A DNA stretch of 35,086 bases from Armatimonadota bacterium (GCA_012522575.1 JAAYKE010000067.1:64383-99468); one strand, 5' to 3'; shown: positions 14,525 through 23,351, counted from the first letter of the stretch. Program-made: numbers and translations. The notes: generated by a model from the sequence alone, not told the origin.

Positions 14525-15694
14525 ATGTATGATCGCATAGGGCTTATAAAAAAAGAACACTCGAAACATTTCGGCTCGTCTCCGGAGGCGATAACCAGAG
14601 GCCCGGGGCGTGTCGATTTGATGGGAAGCCACACCGACTATAACGACGGCTTTGTTTTGCCGGTTGCGGTAAATGTGGACGTGATGGCCGGCGGGAGGCT
14701 GCGGGATGACAATAAAATCGGGGTATATTCCGCCAACTTCAAAAAATCGGTCGAGTTCAGCCTCGATAATATCGAGTTCGATACGGTCAACACGTGGAGC
14801 AACTACGTCCGGGGAGTCATTCATTTTCTTAAGGAGGCCGGAGTCAAGCTGCGCGGCGCGGATATGGTTATTCACGGCAACGTCCCGATAGGTTCGGGTT
14901 TGTCCAGCTCTGCGGCGATTGAAATGGCGACCGGTTATCTTATGCAGACGCTAAATGGATTTGAGATGAGCGCCCCGGACCTCGCGCTGATAGGCCAAAA
15001 AGCGGAAAACAAGTTCGTCGGGGTCAATACCGGCATAATGGATCAGTTCATATCCAGACTTGGCAAAAAAGACCATGCCCTGTTTTTGGACTGCCGCACA
15101 CTGGAATATGGATATGTGCCGCTCGATACGTCGCAGGTCAAAATCGTCGTATGCGATACAATGAAGCGCAGAGGGCTGGTCGATAGCGAATATGATCTGA
15201 GACGAAGCCAGTGCGAGGAAGGCGCTCGGCTTTTTGCGCAATGGTATCCGAATGTGAAGGCCCTGCGCGACGTGACATCCGAAATGTATGACGAGCATAA
15301 GGCCGACCTGCCCGAAGTTGTGAGCAAGCGGGTTGCGCATGTGGTCGGTGAAAATGAACGGGTGCTGCGCAGTCGCGATGTTTTACAAGCCGGCGATTTT
15401 GTGGAGTTTGGCAGGCTTATGAACGCCTCGCATGATTCCGCAAGAGACCTCTATGAGGTCAGTTGCGCGGAACTCGAGGCTATGGTCGAGGTCACGCGGG
15501 CGGCTCCGGGGTCACTTGCGGGCAGGATGGCGGGCGCAGGATTCGGAGGATGCACGGTTAGCCTGGTAAAAGATGAAACTGTGGAACAATTCCTGGAGGT
15601 AGTACGCGTAGAATATCATAAGAAGACGCAACTGATGCCGTCTTTATACGTCTGTACTGCTGAGGATGGGACCGGCGTTGTCGAGCGGTTGTAG
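14525..15694 (+). CDS. galK: Galactokinase
   Basis: 389 aa, the usual length. GHMP kinase motifs are intact: the N-terminal galactokinase signature GPGRVDLMGSHTDYNDGFVL (residues ~27-46), where Ser replaces the more usual Glu (GEHTDY). Motif 2 is VPIGSGLSSSAAIEMA (~122-137), and motif 3 is GRMAGAGFGGCTVSLV near the C-terminus. It phosphorylates galactose at C1 with ATP. The Glu-to-Ser change in the sugar-signature loop (GSHTDY for GEHTDY) is a noticeable deviation at a position that helps recognise galactose, so the sugar range might be altered. The upstream spacer carries GGAG/GGAA ribosome-site-like bases; it follows galT by 23 bases. Confidence 0.94.
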   Translation: MYDRIGLIKKEHSKHFGSSPEAITRGPGRVDLMGSHTDYNDGFVLPVAVNVDVMAGGRLRDDNKIGVYSANFKKSVEFSLDNIEFDTVNTWSNYVRGVIHFLKEAGVKLRGADMVIHGNVPIGSGLSSSAAIEMATGYLMQTLNGFEMSAPDLALIGQKAENKFVGVNTGIMDQFISRLGKKDHALFLDCRTLEYGYVPLDTSQVKIVVCDTMKRRGLVDSEYDLRRSQCEEGARLFAQWYPNVKALRDVTSEMYDEHKADLPEVVSKRVAHVVGENERVLRSRDVLQAGDFVEFGRLMNASHDSARDLYEVSCAELEAMVEVTRAAPGSLAGRMAGAGFGGCTVSLVKDETVEQFLEVVRVEYHKKTQLMPSLYVCTAEDGTGVVERL

Positions 15695-15718
15695 CAGTCT
15701 TTGCGGAGGTGAAGATAG

Positions 15719-16237
15719 TTGAAATGCGTCAAGTGCGGCGCTGAGCTGCGTTCGGAACAAAAAGTATGTATAGTATGCGGGACGCGAACGGCTGCAGACG
15801 GCCATTTCCACGTCGAAAAAAAGGAGCCGTGGAAACCAACCCGCAACATGATTTATGCTGCATCAGGCGTGGGTTTATTGCTGATCATAATGCTCGTTTG
15901 CCATATTTTCAGGACAATCCCGCCTGATGTGGTCACCAAAGAATGGTTCTCCGCGATGGCTCAAAGGTCGTGCCAGAAAGCGTCAAGCTACCACACTGAT
16001 GATTACAACTCACGCATGGAGCCGGGAATATCGGATACGTTCGCTATGTCGGACTCCATATTCGACAAAATCCACAACGATGGAGCCAAATATACGGTTG
16101 GTGAGCCTACCTATCCGTCCCCGGGACGCGCAAGCGTGACGGTTACGCTCAAATATCCGGACGATCATATCTATGAAATTCCAATCGAACTGGCCAAATC
16201 CGGGAGAAGATGGCTCATAGACGGCGTGTCGCGCTAG
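15719..16237 (+). CDS. Zinc-ribbon, single-pass membrane protein of unknown function
   Basis: 172 aa from TTG 15719, preceded by GGAGGT nine bases upstream; the ATG five bases later is out of frame. The N-terminus is a short zinc ribbon, CVKCGAELRSEQKVCIVCG (two CxxC pairs 14 residues apart). Then come a basic linker, a membrane helix (MIYAASGVGLLLIIMLVCHIF, ~44-64) and an extracellular domain of about 105 residues. That domain ends in YEIPIELAKSGRRWLIDGVSR, in the style of small NTF2/DUF4878-like lumazine-binding folds. It is the last gene of the SIS-gal operon and converges on the ABC exporter gene 30 bases away. The function is unknown. Confidence 0.75.
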   Translation: MKCVKCGAELRSEQKVCIVCGTRTAADGHFHVEKKEPWKPTRNMIYAASGVGLLLIIMLVCHIFRTIPPDVVTKEWFSAMAQRSCQKASSYHTDDYNSRMEPGISDTFAMSDSIFDKIHNDGAKYTVGEPTYPSPGRASVTVTLKYPDDHIYEIPIELAKSGRRWLIDGVSR

Positions 16238-16266
16238 TGGCAAATTGAAGCAAAATATCCGCGGTA

Positions 16267-18102
16267 TTACTGGTTCTCATCATTGAGCTTGAACTGCATC
16301 TCATACATCTGCGCATAGACGCCATCCTGATCGACAAGGGTCTTGTGGTCTCCGACCTCGCTCACGCTTCCCTTTTCCAGGGTGATGATCTGATCCGCGT
16401 GCTTGATAGTCGATAGTCTGTGGGCTATGACGAATGTGGTTCGTCCCTCCATCAGCCTGTCCATAGCTCTATGTATGAGGTATTCGCTTTCGGAGTCTAC
16501 CGAGCTTGTGGCCTCGTCGAGGATCAATATTCTCGGGTCTGCAAGTATCGCTCTGGCGATTGCGAGACGCTGCTTTTGGCCGCCCGATAATTTGATCCCT
16601 CTTTCCCCGATTTCCGTATCGTAACCATCCTGCATCACCTCGATAAACTCAGCGGCGTTGGCGGCATTTGCTGCCTGTATGATCTCTTCTTCCGTTGCAT
16701 CGAGCTTGCCATAGCGGATATTTTCCCGCACAGTTCCATTGAACAGGAACGTATCCTGCAGCACCATGGCAATCTGGCCGCGCAGCGATGCCTGAGTGAC
16801 GTATTTCACGTCGAATCCATCTACCAGTATGCGACCGGAAATGGGATCGTAGAAACGGGGAATCAGGTTGACTATGCTGGTCTTGCCTGCGCCGCTTCGT
16901 CCCACCAGCGCAACAATCTGTCCCGGCTCAGCTTTTATGCAGATATCGTTGAGAACCTCTTCATCGCCGCCATAGCTGAAATTGACGTGGTCGAACTCCA
17001 CCCTGCCCTGAACGCGCGGCAAATCGGCGGCGCCCTCGACGTCCTCAATCTGGGGCTGCTCGTCGATTACCTCGAATATCCTCTCAGCGGCCGCAAGTGA
17101 GCGCTGGATCGTATCGTTTATGGTAGCCAGGCTGCGCACAGGTTCGTAGAACATACCCAGATACATTGTGAATATGATCAGCGTGCCCATCGTCACTCCG
17201 GCCACATTGTGCAGGATCATAGCCGCGCCCACCGCCCACACAATCACCGATGCCGTTCGCACCTGAAAGTCGATGGTGGGAAAGAAACGGGTCCAAAGCC
17301 CAATTGCCCGAACCCTCATATCATAGAATGCCTCTATATCGTTTTCGAAGTTAGTCTCTTCGTGTTCTTCGCGCGCAAAGGCCTTAATGACACGGATTCC
17401 GCTGATATTTTCCTGCACCTTGGCGTTTATCTCCGCCAGCCGTTCTCGAACCTTGCGGTAGATCGGACGCACTTTTCTGGAAAACGTCAACGCGAGCACG
17501 AATATGATGGGAACCGGCAGCAGTGAGATCAACGCCAGGGTTTTGCACACATAAAACATTATTATGCACATCGCCGCCAGACGAATGGCGTCGGATACAA
17601 GGGTGTCGGCGGCGTGCGTAACGAACTCCTCGACCACCTCCGAGTCGTTGGTGACCCTGGACATTATCTCCCCGGTCTGACTCCTGTCAAAGTATGAAAG
17701 TGACAGTGTCTGAAGCCGGGCGTATACCTGCTTTCGAATATCGACCAGGATGCGCTCCCCGAGGATATGCATAGTCTTCATTCGCACCCAGACCATAAAA
17801 GACGAGCTGCCGTATAGAATAATCTGCGCCGCAGTGCTGATAAGCAGCAACCGCCATCTCGCAGGGCCGGATTCGCCCAGATGGTTAAGGATGACGCGAT
17901 CGGTTATATTTTTGCCGTAGATGAGCGGCGGCGCCAACACCACCAATCCCATCCACAAATTGGCGATCACCCCGATCGAAACGGCTTTCTTATATGGCGC
18001 GAGGTATTCCAGCAGGCGCAAAAATGCCTGTCGTTTATTCTTCGGTTTATGTTTTTCGTCTATGCCAGCCATCAGTTTAATGCTAACACCGTTTCTCCCC
18101 AT
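16267..18102 (-). CDS. ABC multidrug/lipid exporter, half-transporter (MsbA/LmrA-like)
   Basis: About 611 aa. It has a type I exporter architecture: six membrane helices in residues ~30-320, including the conserved SRVTNDSEVVEEFVTH and ENISGIRVIKAFAREEHE cytoplasmic loops. The nucleotide-binding domain has Walker A VGRSGAGKTS, Q-loop VLQDTFLF, signature LSGGQKQRLAIARA, Walker B ILILDEATSSVD and H-loop VIAHRLST. It would act as a homodimer exporting lipids, drugs or oligosaccharides. The start is uncertain: TTG 18108, ATG 18102 and ATG 18072 (MAGIDEKHKPK) are all possible and none has a good ribosome site. It follows argG, separated from it by a strong inverted repeat. Confidence 0.93.
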   Translation of the reverse strand: MGRNGVSIKLMAGIDEKHKPKNKRQAFLRLLEYLAPYKKAVSIGVIANLWMGLVVLAPPLIYGKNITDRVILNHLGESGPARWRLLLISTAAQIILYGSSSFMVWVRMKTMHILGERILVDIRKQVYARLQTLSLSYFDRSQTGEIMSRVTNDSEVVEEFVTHAADTLVSDAIRLAAMCIIMFYVCKTLALISLLPVPIIFVLALTFSRKVRPIYRKVRERLAEINAKVQENISGIRVIKAFAREEHEETNFENDIEAFYDMRVRAIGLWTRFFPTIDFQVRTASVIVWAVGAAMILHNVAGVTMGTLIIFTMYLGMFYEPVRSLATINDTIQRSLAAAERIFEVIDEQPQIEDVEGAADLPRVQGRVEFDHVNFSYGGDEEVLNDICIKAEPGQIVALVGRSGAGKTSIVNLIPRFYDPISGRILVDGFDVKYVTQASLRGQIAMVLQDTFLFNGTVRENIRYGKLDATEEEIIQAANAANAAEFIEVMQDGYDTEIGERGIKLSGGQKQRLAIARAILADPRILILDEATSSVDSESEYLIHRAMDRLMEGRTTFVIAHRLSTIKHADQIITLEKGSVSEVGDHKTLVDQDGVYAQMYEMQFKLNDENQ

Positions 18103-18131
18103 TGGCAAGATTACTGCCCTGTGACGAAACA

Positions 18132-18176
18132 GATGCTCCGGGACATCCTGTGCAACGTTCAGACGCCCGGAGCATC
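18132..18176 (-). terminator. 11-bp inverted repeat after argG, probable terminator or processing hairpin
   Basis: GATGCTCCGGG (18132-18142) and CCCGGAGCATC (18166-18176) are perfect reverse complements around a 23-base loop. On the minus strand the hairpin is followed by TGTTTCG, a poor U-tract. It may end the arg operon or separate argG from the exporter gene by processing. Confidence 0.5.
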
Positions 18177-18200
18177 GTCAATAGCCCTCAGTATAAAACG

Positions 18201-19394
18201 TTAATCGTCCTTTACCGTGTGATACATCCTGGCCTGCATACCGTGAACCTTGACCATTCCGACCGCTTCGCTCTGGTCGAACGTCTTTGAGTCGAAGCTG
18301 GCGAGGTCTTCGTTATACAGCGCATACTTGCTGGCGCGCCCGATGATCTGAGCCGAGCCTTTGAAGAGCCGCATCGTGACGGAGCCTGTTACTCTGGGCT
18401 GGATGGCGTTGATAAACGCTTCGAGGTCATCCTTGAACGGATCATACCACAGCCCCGCATAGGCAAGCTCCCCCCATTTCTGGTCGACCATTGTCTTGAA
18501 TGCGCGCTCATCTGCGGTGCAAACCAGAGCTTCGAGAGCCTGATGCGCGGGAATCAACAGACTTGCGGCAGGGCACTCGTAGTTCTCGCGCACCTTAAGG
18601 CCCATAATCCGGTCCTCCATAATGTCTATGCGCCCGATTCCATTGTCCCCGGCGAGCTTGTGCGCCGCAAGAACAAGGTCCAGCGGCTTCATCTTTTCGC
18701 CATTGATGGAGACGGGAATCCCGTTTTCGAATGCTATCGTGATCTCAGTTGGCGTATTCGGCGCATCCTGCGGACTTTTGGTCCACTGGAAAATCCCCTC
18801 AGGCGGCGGGTAGTTCGGCTCCTCGAGATGGCCCCCCTCGATGCTGCGTCCCCACAAATTTTCATCAATCGACCATATCTTATCCTTGCTCTGCCCTATC
18901 GGGATGCCTTTCTTTTCGGCGTATTCGATCTCCCAGGTGCGCGTCATGGTGTGCTCGCGCATAGGAGCGATGATGGGAGTCTCCGGCATAAAGGTTCTCA
19001 TCACGAACTCAAAGCGGAACTGGTCATTTCCCTTGCCTGTGCATCCGTGGCAAAACGCGTCGATTCCGCCGAGCTTCTGAGCGATCTCAACGGCCTTGCG
19101 GGCGATCAGCGGCCTGGCAATGGATGTGCTGATGGGATAACCCTGGTAGTCGCCGTTTGCCTTGATCGCAGGGAAGATAAAGTCCGTGACAAACTCCTCG
19201 CGAGCATCGATAGAATAGTGCTCCGTCTTGAGCAGCTTGGCCTTATCCTCGGCCTGTTTAAGCTCCCCAGCGGGCAAGCCGACATCGACTGTCACGGTGA
19301 CTACATGATCAAACCCGTAGTCCTCGCGCATCATCGGGATACACACGGAGGTATCAAGCCCTCCGGAGTAGACTAATAGAACGGTTTTTGGCAT
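18201..19394 (-). CDS. argG: Argininosuccinate synthase
   Basis: 397 aa, typical length. The PP-loop LLVYSGGLDTSVCIPMM at residues 5-21 binds ATP. The family segments ISTSIARPLIARKAVEIA, DAFCHGCTGKGNDQFRFE, IPIGQSKDKIWSIDENLWG and the C-terminal FDQSEAVGMVKVHGM region are all present. It joins citrulline and aspartate in the seventh step of arginine synthesis. GGAGGAG lies four bases before the ATG. It is downstream of argF on the same strand, 84 bases away, with a structured spacer between them, and is the last arg gene of the cluster; argH is not in the window. Confidence 0.97.
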   Translation of the reverse strand: MPKTVLLVYSGGLDTSVCIPMMREDYGFDHVVTVTVDVGLPAGELKQAEDKAKLLKTEHYSIDAREEFVTDFIFPAIKANGDYQGYPISTSIARPLIARKAVEIAQKLGGIDAFCHGCTGKGNDQFRFEFVMRTFMPETPIIAPMREHTMTRTWEIEYAEKKGIPIGQSKDKIWSIDENLWGRSIEGGHLEEPNYPPPEGIFQWTKSPQDAPNTPTEITIAFENGIPVSINGEKMKPLDLVLAAHKLAGDNGIGRIDIMEDRIMGLKVRENYECPAASLLIPAHQALEALVCTADERAFKTMVDQKWGELAYAGLWYDPFKDDLEAFINAIQPRVTGSVTMRLFKGSAQIIGRASKYALYNEDLASFDSKTFDQSEAVGMVKVHGMQARMYHTVKDD

Positions 19395-19429
19395 TTTCTC
19401 CTCCGTCGATAGTATATCGCTGAAAGTCG

Positions 19430-19473
19430 AAATCGGAAAGACTAGAACAGTCGCCGATTCCGACCTCCGATTT
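19430..19473. repeat. Nested inverted repeats in the argF-argG spacer
   Basis: AAATCGGA (19430-19437) pairs with TCCGATTT (19466-19473); inside it GACT (19440-19443) pairs with AGTC (19449-19452). Further CGGA/TCCG pieces suggest a degenerate repetitive element rather than a simple terminator. There is no U-tract on either strand. Confidence 0.4.
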
Positions 19474-19478
19474 GCTTA

Positions 19479-20432
19479 TTACGATCCCAATATCATCATC
19501 ACTGCCTTTTGCACGTACAGCCTGTTTTCGGCTTCGTCGAATACCACGCTCTGAGGGCTGTCGATCACCTCGTCCGTCACCTCTGAGCCTCGGTGCGCGG
19601 GCAGGCAGTGTTCGAATATGGCGTCGGGTTTCGCGTGGCTCATTAGAGCGGAGTTCACCTGGAATGGCGCGAAGATCTTCTCTCGTTCGGCGGCTTCCTC
19701 CTCCATCCCCATGCTTGCCCAAACGTCTGTTACGACAACATCCGCATCGCGAACAGCCTCTATCGGATCATTTACGACTTCTATTATCGAGCCGGTTGTT
19801 CGAGCGTCGGCTTTGGCTTGTGTCAGCGTAGATGCATCCGGGTCATAGCCTTCAGGACAGCCCAGACTGAAGTGCGTGCCGACCTTTGCGGCGAGCAGCA
19901 TCAGCGACTGGCTGACATTGTTGCCGTCCCCTAAAAACGCCATTTTAAGCCCTTCGAGCCTGCCTTTATGCTCCAATACGGTCTGGAAATCAGCCAGCGC
20001 CTGACAGGGATGTTCGAGGTCGCTGAGTCCGTTTATCACGGGAATATCGGCGTATTTTGCAAGCTCCGTTACGGTGCGATGGGCAAAGGTTCGAGCCATT
20101 ATGATATCGACAAACCTTTCGAGGTTTCGAGCGGCATCGGCGATGGTTTCGCGCTTGCCGAGCTGGATATCCATCGGCTGCAGATTGATCGCCTGCCCGC
20201 CAAGCTGGAATATGCCTGTCTCAAAACTCACTCTGGTGCGCAGAGAGGGTTTTTCGAAGATCATTGCCAGGGTCTTGCCTTCCAAAACCCTGCGCTGTTC
20301 GCGTGCGCTGATCTCCTCGTGTTTGAGGCTGCGCGTAAGATCGAAAATGGCATCAAGATTGTTCTTTGTTAGATGGGATATCCCGATCAGATCTCCGCCC
20401 TTATCAAAAATGCTTTCAAATTGCTGTTGCAT
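19479..20432 (-). CDS. argF: Ornithine carbamoyltransferase
   Basis: 317 aa from ATG 20432, which has GGAG nine bases upstream; a longer open frame to TTG 20468 lacks such a site. Carbamoyl-phosphate motif EKPSLRTRVSFETG (residues ~53-66), ornithine/catalytic segments ARTFAHRT, LEHPCQALADFQT and TDVWASMG, and the C-terminal HCLPAHRGSEV are all intact. It forms citrulline from ornithine and carbamoyl phosphate. The gene lies between the metallophosphoesterase and argG in the arg cluster, all on the minus strand. Confidence 0.97.
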   Translation of the reverse strand: MQQQFESIFDKGGDLIGISHLTKNNLDAIFDLTRSLKHEEISAREQRRVLEGKTLAMIFEKPSLRTRVSFETGIFQLGGQAINLQPMDIQLGKRETIADAARNLERFVDIIMARTFAHRTVTELAKYADIPVINGLSDLEHPCQALADFQTVLEHKGRLEGLKMAFLGDGNNVSQSLMLLAAKVGTHFSLGCPEGYDPDASTLTQAKADARTTGSIIEVVNDPIEAVRDADVVVTDVWASMGMEEEAAEREKIFAPFQVNSALMSHAKPDAIFEHCLPAHRGSEVTDEVIDSPQSVVFDEAENRLYVQKAVMMILGS

Positions 20433-20464
20433 AATATTTCTCCGCAAAATAGGATTATCCACGC

Positions 20465-21262
20465 TCAATCGACATATATTGTCCTGTAACTGACCTTGCC
20501 GTTGTTATACTCGTACATTCGAAATGCGTTCTGCCTGCCGAACAGGGAGGATACCGGCGGGCAGACGAACTGCGGAACATCGCCGATCCAGTGAAGCTCA
20601 TCGCGGTGGAAATGGCCGGTGATGACCGCCTTCACGTTCTTATGAGAAGAGATCAGAGACTCCCACTTCTTTCTGTTGGACTCCGGCCAGCCGTCATGCA
20701 TTTTATTGAGATAAAAATCTCTGTTGACAGGAGTGTGGGTGAATATAATAACGGGTTTGTCCCCTGCATCCCTCAATGCGCGCTTCAGCCATCCCAGCGC
20801 ATCGAATTCGACCCCAACATCAACCCTCAGCGGCTCGGAATAGACCATCAAGAACACTACGCCCTTTACCGTAGCCTGATACGCCAGCGGGCCGATGTGT
20901 TTGATAAACGCATCGCGCATAGCCGGAGCTTTGTCGCCTTCCACAATATCGTTATTGCCGGGCAGGTAGTAAACGGGCGGCTTGAGCGGCTTAAACGTAT
21001 TTAGCGCGGTCTCGACGACCTTGTCATCTAGTATGCATTCGTCGAATATGTCCCCCGTCACTACCACGGCTTCGATTTTAATCGGAAGAGCGTTGATTGA
21101 GGCTACCACGTTCTCCGTTCTACGGGTATTGTCCCCATATCCGAAATGGGTATCGGTCATCTGCGCAAAATAGAAATGCTGCGCGCCGACCGGCAAAGCC
21201 AGCGCAAAAAGCAGTATTATGAGCGCGGATAGTTTGATTTTTTGTGGGATTCTACTCTGCAA
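20465..21262 (-). CDS. Secreted calcineurin-like metallophosphoesterase within the arg operon
   Basis: About 265 aa from TTG 21262, which overlaps the argD stop by 11 bases and has GGAG four bases before; an open frame extends to TTG 21286. A signal peptide (IKLSALIILLFALALPVGA) puts it outside the membrane. Metallophosphoesterase motifs occur in order: DTHFG (DxH), VVTGDIFDE (GD), YLPGNND, a later His in IFTHTP, and VITGHFHRDE (GHxH). The GNH[D/E] motif reads GNND, so the catalytic-acid His is Asn. Its substrate is unknown (phosphoesters, nucleotides or phospholipids). Its place between argD and argF, with close coupling to argD, is unusual and may reflect insertion into the operon rather than a role in arginine synthesis. 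Confidence 0.88.
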   Translation of the reverse strand: MQSRIPQKIKLSALIILLFALALPVGAQHFYFAQMTDTHFGYGDNTRRTENVVASINALPIKIEAVVVTGDIFDECILDDKVVETALNTFKPLKPPVYYLPGNNDIVEGDKAPAMRDAFIKHIGPLAYQATVKGVVFLMVYSEPLRVDVGVEFDALGWLKRALRDAGDKPVIIFTHTPVNRDFYLNKMHDGWPESNRKKWESLISSHKNVKAVITGHFHRDELHWIGDVPQFVCPPVSSLFGRQNAFRMYEYNNGKVSYRTIYVD

Positions 21263-22409
21263 TGATCTCCACCGCCTTATCCACAAGCTCCTTGGTAACG
21301 ATCAAAGGCGGAACGAAGCGCAGGATATGGTCCCCGATTGCGTTTACAATAAGACCTCTGTCCAGCGCGGTCGCCGCCAGAGTCTTTGCGACAGGTTCGA
21401 CAAACTCCGCTCCTATCATCAAGCCCAGGCCGCGGACCTCTTTGATTCCGGGCAGTTTTCTCAGTTTATCCATAAAATATGCGCCGACTTCGAGGGAATT
21501 GTCCACCCAGCCGCCGTCGATGATCTCCGAAACACAGGCGATTGCGGCCGCACACGCCAGAGGATTGCCTCCAAATGTGGAAGCGTGGTCGCCGGGTTCG
21601 AATACATCGGCATATTTATCCCTTGCCAGACAGGCGCCGATCGGAAATCCGCCGCCGAGGGTCTTTGCCAGGGTCATAATATCCGGCGCGATATCGTAGT
21701 TTTGAAACCCGAACAGCTTGCCCGTTCTCCCAAGTCCGGTCTGCACCTCATCGAAGATAAGCCCTGCGCCGTATTCGTCGCAAAGCTGCCTCGCTGCGCT
21801 CAAAAATTCTTTTGTGGCGGCATGCACTCCGCTTTCTCCCTGCACAGGCTCCATCATAATGGCGCAGGTCTTTTCATTAGCGGCCGATTTTAGCGCGGAG
21901 ACATCGTTATATGGCACATATTTGAAACCCGGAGCAAGCGGGGTAAAGGCAGATTGATACTTCGGCTGGCCGGTAGCGGTGATAGCCGCCAGTGTTCTGC
22001 CGTGGAAAGACTGCTCTGCGGTTATAATCTCGGTTTTTTTCGGCTGGCCTGCTGCTTTCGCGGCTTTCCTGACCAGTTTGAAGGCGGCCTCATTTGCTTC
22101 GGCCCCTGAATTGCAGAAAAATACCTTGTTCATACCGGACGCATCCGCCAGCAATTTGGCGAGCTGCGGCTGCGGGGTTGTGTGATAGAGATTGGATGTG
22201 TGCATCAGCGTACCGGCCTGACTGCAAATCGCCTCTACTACTTTCGGCGGACAATGGCCAAGGCCGTTTACCGCGATTCCGGCGACGAAATCCAAATACT
22301 TCCTGCCGTTTTCGTCATATACGAAGCAGCCCTCGCCTCTCACAAAAACTACCGGCAGCCTGCCATAGGTGTGCATCACATAATTACTGTCTAACTCGAT
22401 GGTGGTCAT
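21252..22409 (-). CDS. argD: Acetylornithine aminotransferase
   Basis: 385 aa class III PLP aminotransferase. Visible are FVAGIAVNGLGHCPPKV, the CNSGAEANEAAFKLVRK cofactor-phosphate region, a SFHGRTLAAITATGQPKYQ stretch, IFDEVQTGLGRTGK with the PLP-ring Asp, and TLAKTLGGGFPIGA with the Schiff-base Lys. It converts N-acetylglutamate semialdehyde to N-acetylornithine. The gene is 23 bases after argB and overlaps the following metallophosphoesterase. Close relatives act on lysine-pathway or succinylated substrates, but the arg context supports argD. Confidence 0.96.
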   Translation of the reverse strand: MTTIELDSNYVMHTYGRLPVVFVRGEGCFVYDENGRKYLDFVAGIAVNGLGHCPPKVVEAICSQAGTLMHTSNLYHTTPQPQLAKLLADASGMNKVFFCNSGAEANEAAFKLVRKAAKAAGQPKKTEIITAEQSFHGRTLAAITATGQPKYQSAFTPLAPGFKYVPYNDVSALKSAANEKTCAIMMEPVQGESGVHAATKEFLSAARQLCDEYGAGLIFDEVQTGLGRTGKLFGFQNYDIAPDIMTLAKTLGGGFPIGACLARDKYADVFEPGDHASTFGGNPLACAAAIACVSEIIDGGWVDNSLEVGAYFMDKLRKLPGIKEVRGLGLMIGAEFVEPVAKTLAATALDRGLIVNAIGDHILRFVPPLIVTKELVDKAVEIIAE

Positions 22410-22432
22410 AAATATAAGTCCTTCCGGGGGAT

Positions 22433-23290
22433 CTACTGCATAATCATCGTTCCGATCCCCGTATCGGTGAAAATCTCCATTAGCAGGGAGTGCGGTTTTG
22501 TGCCGTCGACTATGTGAGTGCGCGGGACGCCGCCTTTGAGAGCGGTAATGCAGGCCTCGACTTTCGGGATCATGCCGGAGCCTATTTTGCCCTCCCGAAT
22601 CATTTTACTCGCATCTGAGGTATTTAGTTCGGAAATGAACGTCGATTCGTCCCCATAGGAGCCATAGATACCCGGCACATCGGTCATCATAATCAGCTTT
22701 TCTGCGCAGACTTTGGCTGCAATCTCCCCGGCGATGTGATCCGCATTGACGTTGAAGCTCTCCCCATTGATCCCGATTGCGACCGAGGAAATCACCGGAA
22801 TATATCCGTGCTGCAAAAGATCAATCAGGATATCCGCGTTTATCTCCGTAACTTTCCCTACAAAACCGAGGTCAACTTCTCCGTCCGCCTTTTCGGCTAC
22901 GATAAGATTTGCGTCTTTGCCGCTGAGTCCGACGGCTTTTGCGCCCTCGCCGTTAATAAGGGAGACTATGCCCTTGTTGGTCTTGCCGGCAAGCGCCATC
23001 TCCACGATTTCCATAGTCTCCGCATCGGTGACCCTCAAACCGTTGACAAACTCCGGCTCCTTACCCATTTTTTTCATCAGCGAACTGATTTCAGGGCCGC
23101 CTCCGTGCACGAGAATCGGTTTCATCCCGACGCAATGCATAAGCACGATGTCGCGGGCGACGCCCTGTTTGAGGTTCTCATCGATCATCGCGTTGCCGCC
23201 ATACTTTATGACGACAATTTTGCCGGAGTAGGCTTGTATGTATGGAAGCGCCTGGACAAGTATCCCTGCTTCCTCGCGTGTATAGTTCAT
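22433..23290 (-). CDS. argB: Acetylglutamate kinase
   Basis: 285 aa from ATG 23290, with GAGGAGAG nine bases upstream; the open frame upstream to 23341 is rejected. Amino-acid kinase landmarks are VVIKYGGNAMIDE (Lys of the phosphate site), PILVHGGGPEISSLMKKMG, and VKVTEIN-like GFVGKVTEINADIL. The C-terminal set SKMIREGKIGSGMIPKVEAC and GGVPRTHIVDG follows. It phosphorylates N-acetylglutamate in the second arginine step and is commonly feedback-inhibited by arginine. First gene of the arg operon here; argC and argJ are not in the window. Confidence 0.96.
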   Translation of the reverse strand: MNYTREEAGILVQALPYIQAYSGKIVVIKYGGNAMIDENLKQGVARDIVLMHCVGMKPILVHGGGPEISSLMKKMGKEPEFVNGLRVTDAETMEIVEMALAGKTNKGIVSLINGEGAKAVGLSGKDANLIVAEKADGEVDLGFVGKVTEINADILIDLLQHGYIPVISSVAIGINGESFNVNADHIAGEIAAKVCAEKLIMMTDVPGIYGSYGDESTFISELNTSDASKMIREGKIGSGMIPKVEACITALKGGVPRTHIVDGTKPHSLLMEIFTDTGIGTMIMQ

Positions 23291-23322
23291 TTGATCAGCT
23301 CTCCTCGGTAGACGAACATTAC

Positions 23323-23351
23323 ATGGTATAGACACCAACAAGCGCCGTCAA
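23323..23351 (-). promoter_or_regulatory. Sigma70 promoter of the arg operon
   Basis: On the minus strand TTGACG (23351-23346), a 17-base spacer and TACCAT (23328-23323). The start would be near 23316, giving a ~26-base leader that holds GAGGAGAG before the argB ATG at 23290. No ARG-box-like dyad was recognised. Confidence 0.5.

Noticed and set aside
18090-18110. Sigma54-like site (GGGCAGTAATCTTGCC, minus strand) at the ABC exporter start
   Set aside because: It has GG-N10-GC but only about 8 of 13 consensus bases; too weak beside the full match at 28596, and it overlaps the possible start codons.
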